Positions 58,916 through 64,000 of a DNA stretch of 64,000 nt are shown piece after piece. Both the position numbers and the translations under genes were made by a program. Positions within the stretch are counted from its first letter, which is position 1. Each line of letters begins with the position of its first letter. This DNA comes from Natronoarchaeum mannanilyticum (GTDB lineage: Archaea > Halobacteriota > Halobacteria > Halobacteriales > Natronoarchaeaceae). Where the stretch lies: positions 248,001 to 312,000 of the forward strand of contig NZ_BAAADV010000007.1 in assembly GCF_039522665.1 (NCBI RefSeq), given 5' to 3'. The notes beneath the pieces were generated by a model, which worked only from the letters and a program-made list of their open reading frames with translations, searched no databases and was not told the origin of the DNA.

Positions 58916-60541
58916 CTAATCATCTAGTTCGTCGGCGGCATCCTCAAGGAATGACGCCATCACGCTCGACCATTCCCGCCTTTGTGAACTGTAGAAACGA
59001 CGCACCTCGTCGTTGGTGTAGAACATGTCTTCTGTCTGTGCCAACGTGTACACAATCAAATCGAGGTAGACCTGAAGCTCAGGGTTTTCCAGCTCTGCTT
59101 CTTGATACACCTGCTGGTAGAATGGGTGATCACGGTTCAGAGTAACGTCCATCTGAGATCCCTTATGCGTCATCTCATAGAAATTACCACTCCCGAGAAC
59201 CTCAACGGACTTGTTGATATATCGATCGCGCTCGAACCGTTCCCGGATTGATTCAATACGTCGTTGTTTCTCATCCTCGTCCAAATCCGACTCTTCAATT
59301 TCTTCGATTTTCCGTTGCTTCTCCGACTCTTGCTCCTCAAGATCTTCTTCGGATGGCGTATATCCGCTTGGACGTAACCGACCCAGAGTGTTGTTGGCGA
59401 TGCGTTCAGATGTAGACTCTTTACCTACATCTTCCTTATTTAGATCAGCACGAACGTCTTTCCGTTCCTTCTGAATCTCCTTCCCGAGGCTCGTTAATAT
59501 CCCTTCCAGACGTTCCTTCAGTTTTTCACGCAGGTCTGGGTCAAGAGAGAACCGACTTTTGTTGGTTTGAACACCGAACTTCTCATCTAGTTCTGACGGG
59601 AAGCGTATCTCACCCCTGAAGTAGTTGTACCGGTTTGTTTTTGTATACAGTTGGAGCGACCGTCCACCGCCGATTTGTCGGCCATCTCGAAGCAGATAGA
59701 ATCCTTGGGTTGAACGCCCAATATTGTATTCGTCTTCTACCCCCTGTTCGATGATTGATTCGAGGGGTAGTTTGGCGAGAGTGATTTCAACCTCCAACTC
59801 CTCGCCATCTTCCCCTTCATACACAATCGGATCAACAATTCCGTAGTCCTCGGACATTCCGCACTCCTCAACAGCGTTCGAACCCTCCATCATCATAAGA
59901 GGGTCAGAATACTCGATCTCTACCCCATTCACATAGATGTTCTTCCCGTTAGCAAGGAAAGTTCGATGGAACTCAGCGAGATCCTGCCGGATGTTGCGTT
60001 CCATCCCGTCAATGGTGCTGTATTGGGGTCGAATCAGTTTGGACATCACAACAACGGTTCCACTGTCCACGTCTTCGTCGAGCTCTAGGTCGTACTCCTC
60101 GTCAGGAAGTTCTTCTATGGTGGTGTCTGGGAGCTGGATGCCACTCTGTTTCAGCTCCTCAGTGTCAATATAGTTGTAGTGAAACTCGTCGTCCCCGTCT
60201 ACGAATTTTGAGTAGACTTCTGTGCGTGCGGATTGACAACAGGCTGACGCAGGGAGTCCAAAACCATACTTACCAGTGGTATCTTGCCGCCATGGTAGTC
60301 TCCCGCCGAAAGAGAGCGAGTTGGCCATATCGTCTCTGGGGATGCCGTCCCCATCGTCTTCGACGATGAGGAACATCTCGCCATCATCGCGTTCATCAAT
60401 AGTTATCCAGATGTTTTCTGCCTCGGCGTCGAAGCTGTTGTCTACCAGTTCTTTGACAGCATCTTTTGTTGTGAGGCCAAAGTCTCGGACGCTATCGATG
60501 AATCCTGAATCAGAGACGATTCGCTGCGAGCCACTACTCAT
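58916..60541 (-). CDS. GHKL-type ATPase of the element (MORC/MutL-like)
   Basis: A 541-residue ATPase. The GHKL Bergerat fold is at the N-terminus: KELVDNSFDAEAENIWI (N box, Asn35), VEDDGDGIPRDD (G1, Asp62) and GKYGFGLPASACCQSARTEVY (G2, 90-105). This order is shared by MutL, Hsp90, topoisomerase VI-B and MORC ATPases. Middle: SKLIRPQYSTIDGMERNIRQDL and YVNGVEIEYSD; from about 330 a long charged coil (LKERLEGILTSLGKEIQKERKDVRADLN), then EEDLEEQESEKQRKIEEIEES. Base composition is far below that of the chromosome. The next gene upstream on the same strand is a Ymh/HEPN-like protein 50 bases away, so the two form an operon. Start ATG at 60541; nine further codons upstream are possible. Confidence 0.82.
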   Translation of the reverse strand: MSSGSQRIVSDSGFIDSVRDFGLTTKDAVKELVDNSFDAEAENIWITIDERDDGEMFLIVEDDGDGIPRDDMANSLSFGGRLPWRQDTTGKYGFGLPASACCQSARTEVYSKFVDGDDEFHYNYIDTEELKQSGIQLPDTTIEELPDEEYDLELDEDVDSGTVVVMSKLIRPQYSTIDGMERNIRQDLAEFHRTFLANGKNIYVNGVEIEYSDPLMMMEGSNAVEECGMSEDYGIVDPIVYEGEDGEELEVEITLAKLPLESIIEQGVEDEYNIGRSTQGFYLLRDGRQIGGGRSLQLYTKTNRYNYFRGEIRFPSELDEKFGVQTNKSRFSLDPDLREKLKERLEGILTSLGKEIQKERKDVRADLNKEDVGKESTSERIANNTLGRLRPSGYTPSEEDLEEQESEKQRKIEEIEESDLDEDEKQRRIESIRERFERDRYINKSVEVLGSGNFYEMTHKGSQMDVTLNRDHPFYQQVYQEAELENPELQVYLDLIVYTLAQTEDMFYTNDEVRRFYSSQRREWSSVMASFLEDAADELDD

Positions 60542-60591
60542 ATAATGGAGTGTATGGTGTGCTGTCAAAACTCTTGTTCTATCGTTGTGAT

Positions 60592-61554
60592 TCAGTCGCG
60601 GTTTTCGATGAACGTAAGAAGCAGATTGATAAAACCGAGTATGTCACGGGCTTGCTGCTGATCCATATCGTCTAGTAATCGGTGGTGTGGTGGGTTTCGG
60701 AGGGCTTTCGAGGTTCCTTGGTATAGGAATCGGAATCCCTCTTTTTCATTTTCTACGACACCCATTTGCAGTGGCCCGCCGTCTTCATTGAATGCCCTTG
60801 CCATGAGGTCTTCACCGTGATCTTCCTCGCTGTATCCTCCCTCTGTTCTTACTCGATGTTCTAAAACCGTTGTTGCTGATGTCACCGCCTCCTGGTACAG
60901 TCCTAACTGGAATTGTGGGACACAACGTGTTTCCAATTCCGGATCGTAGTCACTGAAGGCGGGGAATTCGTCTGAGGCTAACCGCTCTGCTTCCTCTGCT
61001 TCTGATAATGCCTCGATTCCGTCTTCGGTAATGTCTGCAAGCCGGATGCCTTCTCGTAGTTCAATTCTCGAGGGGGAGCCGCCACGAGCCAGTTTGTACT
61101 CACCTACACTCGCTGCCTCTAAGGTGAGGAAATAGCTGTTGACTGCTGATTTGAGCTCGTTTTCATCCATTTCAACTCCGAATTCGACACGGAGTACTTG
61201 GCAGACTTTCTGTTGGTCGATATCGCCGTTCTCGTCAGTCTCTTCGGTGAGCTGTTGGGTTAGTTCGCTGTATTGGTCGGAATCTCGTATTCCTCGTACA
61301 AATAGTGAGCCGACAGAGTCGGAGATTCCGTCTTCGTAGGCTAGCGTGAGTCCGCGTTCTGTGAGTTCGATTTCGTCGTCGGTATTGAGAAACTCGAGAC
61401 TTGACCCATATTCGACGTTTTGCTGGATGTCCTCTTGCGATAGGGGGAGACGGCTGTTCAGTTCGTCGAGAGTGATGGTTTCGTTCTTTATTGCATCGCA
61501 TATCCGCAGTAGGGCCTCTGGGCGAGCTCTGGATGGTAGTGTCTCGATCGTCAT
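60592..61554 (-). CDS. Ymh/TIGR02391-like HEPN protein with winged-helix N-terminus
   Basis: A 320-residue protein. Residues 10-80 look like a winged helix (RPEALLRICDAIKNETITLDELNSRLPLSQEDIQQN; TERGLTLAYED). From about residue 208 it carries a Ymh-type (Hypoth_Ymh/TIGR02391) domain: GLYQEAVTSATTVLEHRVRTEGG, LMARAFNEDGGPLQMG, and the conserved LRNPPHHRLLDD. The last contains Arg286-Asn-x3-His291, the R-x4-H pattern of HEPN RNases. The gene is AT-rich and leads an operon with the GHKL ATPase. HEPN proteins with an ATPase partner are common in defence and toxin systems, so a role as effector is inferred. Confidence 0.72.
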   Translation of the reverse strand: MTIETLPSRARPEALLRICDAIKNETITLDELNSRLPLSQEDIQQNVEYGSSLEFLNTDDEIELTERGLTLAYEDGISDSVGSLFVRGIRDSDQYSELTQQLTEETDENGDIDQQKVCQVLRVEFGVEMDENELKSAVNSYFLTLEAASVGEYKLARGGSPSRIELREGIRLADITEDGIEALSEAEEAERLASDEFPAFSDYDPELETRCVPQFQLGLYQEAVTSATTVLEHRVRTEGGYSEEDHGEDLMARAFNEDGGPLQMGVVENEKEGFRFLYQGTSKALRNPPHHRLLDDMDQQQARDILGFINLLLTFIENRD

Positions 61555-61750
61555 TTGTATTGGTATAAGGGTAGCGGGTGAAGTATGTTGTTGTGTCTAT
61601 TCATACAGCTCTGAGATTTTCGTGTTTGTGTACAAACGTGCAACTGAACGGGTGTGGTGAGATTGAATCGGGTGTTTTCGGGGGTTTGAGTCGAACGGTC
61701 TAGCCGGTGACAAGTGTTTTATTGCGCGAAAGTCTAGATAAACACGTAAG

Positions 61751-62356
61751 ATGAGAACAGAACGCAACAAAGACGGTACCTACAACGTCTGGATGAGTCG
61801 CACCGAATACAACGAAATCCCCCGACAAGCCAACACCCGAATGCAAGAAATCGCCCTGCGACTAATGGGCGACTGTGGACTGCGCGTCGAAGAAACCCTC
61901 CACGTCACGCCCGGTGACATCTCCCGGAAGAAGGATGGGCGTAGCTATGAGTTGGAGGTCACGAAGGGGAAAGACACGACCGGCGAGTACGAGGGTGGGA
62001 AACAGCGGGAGACGTGGATGCCCGTTGATCTGGAGCGGCAAATCCATCGCCATGCCCGCGAGGAGGACATTGACGACGATGAACCCCTGATTCAGCGGTC
62101 GAAGAAGACCGTGCAGAACTGGGTCACGAATGCGTCCGAGCGCGCAGCCGACGAGACCGGCGACACAGACTATCAGCGCGTCTCGAGCCATGACCTCCGG
62201 CGGTGCTGGGCGCAGCATCTCCTCGTAGAGGAAGGCGTCTCTCCACGCATCGTCATGGCGTTGGGCGGCTGGAGTTCCTACGACGCCATCGAGCCCTACC
62301 TGACGGCACCGACAGAGGACAACATCATCGACTCGATGTCAGAAGTTTCGCTGTAG
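61751..62356 (+). CDS. Compact tyrosine recombinase (integrase)
   Basis: A 201-residue phage-type integrase. Catalytic residues: Arg in CGLRVEETLHVTPGDI, Lys in VTKGKDTTGEY, His-x-x-Arg in VSSHDLRRCWAQHLL, a Trp/His position in LGGWSSYDAI, and the Tyr in AIEPYLTAPTEDN. The usual N-terminal core-binding domain is missing: the protein begins only 48 residues before the first Arg. Compact integrases of this sort occur in haloarchaeal viruses and plasmids. A TATA-like GTTTTATTG about 30 bases upstream predicts a short leader. It probably catalysed insertion at tRNA-Gln, although it lies 5.3 kb away from it. Confidence 0.88.
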   Translation: MRTERNKDGTYNVWMSRTEYNEIPRQANTRMQEIALRLMGDCGLRVEETLHVTPGDISRKKDGRSYELEVTKGKDTTGEYEGGKQRETWMPVDLERQIHRHAREEDIDDDEPLIQRSKKTVQNWVTNASERAADETGDTDYQRVSSHDLRRCWAQHLLVEEGVSPRIVMALGGWSSYDAIEPYLTAPTEDNIIDSMSEVSL

Positions 62357-62409
62357 CGATTCTACCAGGGGAGTTCAACTTGAAGCAATAGAGTAGTGGC
62401 CACACTGGT

Positions 62410-62427
62410 AGAGAACGTTCGTTCTCT
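62410..62427. terminator. Bidirectional hairpin between integrase and the minus-strand array
   Basis: AGAGAACG (62410-62417) and CGTTCTCT (62420-62427) are exact inverted 8-mers with a TT loop, in the 80-base gap between the convergent integrase and the zinc mini-gene, so it could end both transcripts. Confidence 0.45.
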
Positions 62428-62436
62428 CCGCACCGG

Positions 62437-62553
62437 CTAGCCGTGACGCTCCCGGAACCGTTCCTTCGAGTGTTCATCGCACAGCCACTCGTCGGTCTCG
62501 GGTTCGTGCCGAATCGCGGGCTCGCCGCAGACCGCGCATTCGTGGTCGGCCAT
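62437..62553 (-). CDS. Zinc-ribbon micro-protein
   Basis: A 38-residue protein: MADHECAVCGEPAIRHEPETDEWLCDEHSKERFRERHG. CAVC then LCDEH give C-x2-C...C-x2-H ligands for one zinc. A longer frame upstream (26 codons more) exists but the zinc unit begins at this ATG. It is the last of an overlapping or closely spaced minus-strand array in the element. Function unknown; perhaps a nucleic-acid or protein binding module. Confidence 0.55.
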   Translation of the reverse strand: MADHECAVCGEPAIRHEPETDEWLCDEHSKERFRERHG

Positions 62554-62591
62554 GCAACAGGATTGGTTCCGATGTATCAAAAGAGTAGGCA

Positions 62592-62897
62592 CTACGGTCG
62601 GTGCGCGTCCCACAGCACGGACTTCGTCCACGAGTTAATCCGCCGTTCTTCCGAGGTGAGATACTCCTGACCGTATCGATTGAGCACTGCTTGGAGTTGG
62701 TGTCGGTCGCGTTTCGTCAACACCAATTCGTCCTCGATCCGGTCAAGCAAGCGACCGTAGTCGGCCAACTGGGCACCGACGGTTCGGCAGTAACAGATTG
62801 CTTCACGAATCGCGCGACGTTGCCCGGCATTGAATCGGGTATTTGGGTCTGCACGTTGCGATTCCATTCGGACGCTGCGCGGGACAGACGTGCTCAT
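62592..62897 (-). CDS. Small basic protein of the element
   Basis: A 101-residue helical protein: MESQRADPNTRFNAGQRRAIREAICYCRTVGAQLADYGRLLDRIEDELVLTKRDRHQLQAVLNRYGQEYL (in parts). It starts at ATG 62897 in an ATGA overlap with the preceding gene, or at an internal ATG 62867. Long amphipathic helices suggest a coil. Family unknown; probably regulatory or structural. Confidence 0.55.
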   Translation of the reverse strand: MSTSVPRSVRMESQRADPNTRFNAGQRRAIREAICYCRTVGAQLADYGRLLDRIEDELVLTKRDRHQLQAVLNRYGQEYLTSEERRINSWTKSVLWDAHRP

Positions 62898-63184
62898 CGT
62901 TCTTCACCTGTCCAAATCGTGTGTTCTCCGTCGCGCTCGCCGGGAACGGGTAGGCGCCATCCGCTATTGAGGACGTGCCGAACGACGCTGTCCGGGATGT
63001 CGTCCGGGGAGGGCTCGTCCTGATGGGTGTCGGTCTCCAGCGTGGCCAGCTGCCGGTCACGGTCGAGGCAGAACTCGATGGTACGACCGGAGAGACAAAC
63101 GACCAACCGGTCGCGTCGATACTTGACGTCCAACTCGACCGACTCCATGGAGGTCTCGACTGGCGTCTCGGCGACGTACGTCAC
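62894..63184 (-). CDS. Small protein of the element, beta-rich
   Basis: A 96-residue protein from GTG at 63184: TYVAETPVETSMESVELDVKYRRDRLVVCLSGRTIEFCLDRDRQLATLETDTHQDEPSPDDIPDSVVRHVLNSGWRLPVPG (in parts). The start overlaps the zinc-finger gene stop by four bases (GTGA) and its own stop overlaps the next ATG. Alternating strands suggest a beta structure. No family recognised. Confidence 0.55.
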   Translation of the reverse strand: MTYVAETPVETSMESVELDVKYRRDRLVVCLSGRTIEFCLDRDRQLATLETDTHQDEPSPDDIPDSVVRHVLNSGWRLPVPGERDGEHTIWTGEER

Positions 63185-63366
63185 TGTGAACCACCTGCGG
63201 CTTCGAAAAGTCCGGGCTGATACTCGTCTTCGTGACAGCTGCGACAGACCCAGCGCGAGCCGTTGATTTGGTGTTGTTCGTCGGCGGCCCATTCGTGGAT
63301 GCCGCATTCGTCGCAGTGTTCGTCCAATTCTGCCTTTCGCCGTTCGTCGATTTCTTTTTTGTACAT
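63181..63366 (-). CDS. Zinc-finger micro-protein of the element
   Basis: A 61-residue protein: MYKKEIDERRKAELDEHCDECGIHEWAADEQHQINGSRWVCRSCHEDEYQPGLFEA, with CDECG-x-H and CRSCH supplying zinc ligands, a treble-clef or DksA/HNH-like pattern (CxxC...CxxCH). First gene of the minus-strand array. Common in haloarchaeal phage and plasmid sets. Target unknown. Confidence 0.6.
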   Translation of the reverse strand: MYKKEIDERRKAELDEHCDECGIHEWAADEQHQINGSRWVCRSCHEDEYQPGLFEAAGGSQ

Positions 63367-63406
63367 ACTGGAGGGAGGGAGGCGAACGCGGGGACGCTCG
63401 CCGGAG

Positions 63407-63450
63407 AGCCCTTCCGGGAATCGAACCCGGACAGTGCTGCCAGAAGGGCT
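63407..63450 (-). ncRNA. tRNA-like mini-helix (tRNA lacking D and anticodon arms)
   Basis: On the minus strand: acceptor AGCCCTT (63450-63444), then CTGGCAGCACTGT, a perfect T arm CCGGG-TTCGATT-CCCGG (63430-63414), and AAGGGCT (63413-63407) that pairs fully with the acceptor. The result is 44 nt: a 12-bp coaxial acceptor-T structure with a 13-nt bulge in place of the D and anticodon arms. The T-loop fits the TTCRANY consensus. It may be a degraded tRNA, a tRNA mimic of the element, or an attachment site relic. There is no second acceptor half further upstream in the next 150 bases. Confidence 0.45.
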
Positions 63451-63477
63451 GAGAACCGCAGGTTCGGTCGGCTAGCG

Positions 63478-63744
63478 CTACGCGACGATGATGTCCGTGC
63501 CCCGGAGTGATTCTTCGAGAGTGGGGTGGTCGTCGGTGTTGTCGATGATGGTGACGTGGTCGGTTTCGGTCACGTCCGGGTCATCGTCGTCGTCAGAGTC
63601 GTGGAAGTCGCTGCCGTGTCCGCAGTCGAGACATCCTTGTCGGGTATCGACGTTGCTGCTGCCACAGTTCGGGCAGGGCATGTCGCGGTGGTCGGTGGTG
63701 GTAGTGTCGTGCAGTTGGTCGATTGTTGTTTGGTTTCGTGCCAT
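63478..63744 (-). CDS. Zinc-ribbon small acidic protein
   Basis: An 88-residue protein: ARNQTTIDQLHDTTTTDHRD, then a zinc ribbon CPNCGSSNVDTRQGCLDCG with two CxxC pairs, and an acidic tail with DDDDDPDVTETDHVTIIDNTDDHPTLEESLRGTDIIVA. The zinc ribbon is like those of TFIIS/TFB or Zn-finger toxins. It is divergent from the regulator at 63835, with an operator-like region in between. Function unknown. Confidence 0.6.
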   Translation of the reverse strand: MARNQTTIDQLHDTTTTDHRDMPCPNCGSSNVDTRQGCLDCGHGSDFHDSDDDDDPDVTETDHVTIIDNTDDHPTLEESLRGTDIIVA

Positions 63745-63766
63745 CGTGTATAGTAATTAAGTTCGG

Positions 63767-63820
63767 GTAGGGTTAAACCTTGCTTAGATAGGCAAGGCAA
63801 AATTATTAACCCTACGTAGG
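63767..63820. promoter_or_regulatory. Operator-like nested palindromes between divergent genes
   Basis: GTAGGGTTAA (63767-63776) and TTAACCCTAC (63806-63815) are exact inverted 10-mers; between them CCTTGC (63778-63783) pairs with GCAAGG (63792-63797); and CCTACGTAGG (63811-63820) is a perfect palindrome sharing the CCTAC half. TATA-like stretches flank them (TAGTAATTAAG on one side, AAATTATTAACC on the other). The cluster lies in the 90-bp gap of two divergent genes and looks like a repressor switch. Confidence 0.6.
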
Positions 63821-63834
63821 AACGAAAATAGGGC

Positions 63835-64000
63835 ATGGAACGTACGAGAAGCACCAAAAACGGACGATTCGACAACGATAGTTCCCCACATGACATCCTC
63901 GAAGTGATGGAGCCCGACGAGATCTACAGCACGTCGGCGCTCGCCGACAAAACCGACATCGCACAACGCACCACCCGCAAATACCTAGACACGCTGGCGG
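63835..64000 (+). CDS. Winged-helix regulator of the element, 3' end outside window
   Basis: The first 55 codons are seen: MERTRSTKNGRFDNDSSPHDILEVMEPDEIYSTSALADKTDIAQRTTRKYLDTLA (in parts). EVMEPDEIYSTSALADKTDIAQRTTRKYLDTL is a winged-helix DNA-binding unit (helix-turn-helix with TTRKYLDTL as recognition helix). It starts next to the operator region at 63767-63820, as a self-regulating repressor or activator would. It is cut by the window edge. Confidence 0.7.
   Translation, partial: MERTRSTKNGRFDNDSSPHDILEVMEPDEIYSTSALADKTDIAQRTTRKYLDTLA

Larger units (their letters stand above)
56405..64000. mobile_element. Integrated element downstream of tRNA-Gln (left part)
   Basis: From the tRNA-Gln end to the window edge the base composition falls, genes shrink to 38-115 residues with ATGA overlaps, zinc-finger and membrane mini-proteins dominate, a compact tyrosine recombinase is encoded (61751), and chromosomal-type housekeeping genes are absent. 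The start, at the 3' end of a tRNA, is typical of tRNA-targeted integration. A duplicate of the tRNA 3' end (attR) is not seen inside the window, so the right end is expected further on. Virus, plasmid or integrative-conjugative origin cannot be settled; no capsid, replicase or conjugation gene is visible so far. Confidence 0.65.

Noticed and set aside
56405-64000. A direct repeat of the tRNA-Gln 3' end marking attR inside the window
   Set aside because: I compared the last 24 bases of the tRNA against the downstream sequence and saw no match; the nearest tRNA-like sequence at 63407 differs.

Overview
The window is chromosomal DNA from a halophilic archaeon (class Halobacteria). The evidence is the very high GC content, strongly acidic proteins, archaeal-type informational genes (L7Ae, S28e, L24e, L37e, LSm, TmcA, SDO1, NucS, PurF/PurM of archaeal type), bacterioopsin-activator (HTH-10) regulators, and many genes that start directly 25-30 nt downstream of a TATA box (leaderless transcripts). 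The family resemblance is generic haloarchaeal; I do not claim a genus.

Positions 1 to about 56,300 are ordinary, densely coded core chromosome. From left to right: the end of pyrI; a ribosomal/Ndk operon (L7Ae-S28e-L24e-Ndk) with an unusually long L7Ae leader; tmcA, rtcA and gltX; nucS facing mutS; a dacZ-mscS pair (c-di-AMP synthesis and a mechanosensitive channel); sdo1, hflX, nnrDE, an acylphosphatase and a presenilin-type protease; transporters and small membrane proteins; a DUF3006/ComEC-like hydrolase pair; purF; the LSm-L37e pair; an M42 aminopeptidase; purM; a DUF2249-cupin pair; a three-gene signalling operon (seven-PAS histidine kinase, receiver protein, receiver-GAF-HTH-10 protein); metY; a second DUF2249 gene divergent from an HTH-10 regulator; a radical-SAM group (AhbC-like, Htur_1727-type small protein, AhbD-like); UPF0179; and a Dna2/Cas4-type nuclease-helicase.

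At 56,333-56,404 lies tRNA-Gln(TTG). Immediately after it the character changes: base composition falls, genes become very short and overlap by ATGA, and a compact tyrosine recombinase appears. I read 56,405 to the window end as the left part of an element integrated at the tRNA. It contains a repeat-rich non-coding region (13 copies of TGTGA, three TTCATTTCGA copies at exactly 20-bp spacing between two 20-bp direct repeats, and a 16-bp palindrome), a cassette of seven tiny membrane/zinc-finger genes, a two-gene module of a GHKL ATPase and a Ymh/HEPN-like protein with a candidate RNase motif, the recombinase, a second array of tiny zinc-finger genes on the other strand, a tRNA-like mini-helix and an operator-rich divergent promoter next to a winged-helix regulator that runs off the window.

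The most interesting signals are the GHKL-HEPN pair (candidate defence or toxin system), the repeat region beside the tRNA, a CGAAC-N2-GTTCG inverted repeat found about 40 bp upstream of both DUF2249 genes (a candidate shared regulon linked to the radical-SAM genes), a leaderless 15-residue ORF translationally coupled to an HTH gene, and a possible L7Ae autoregulatory leader. All functional statements come from reading motifs and from family knowledge; no search was run.
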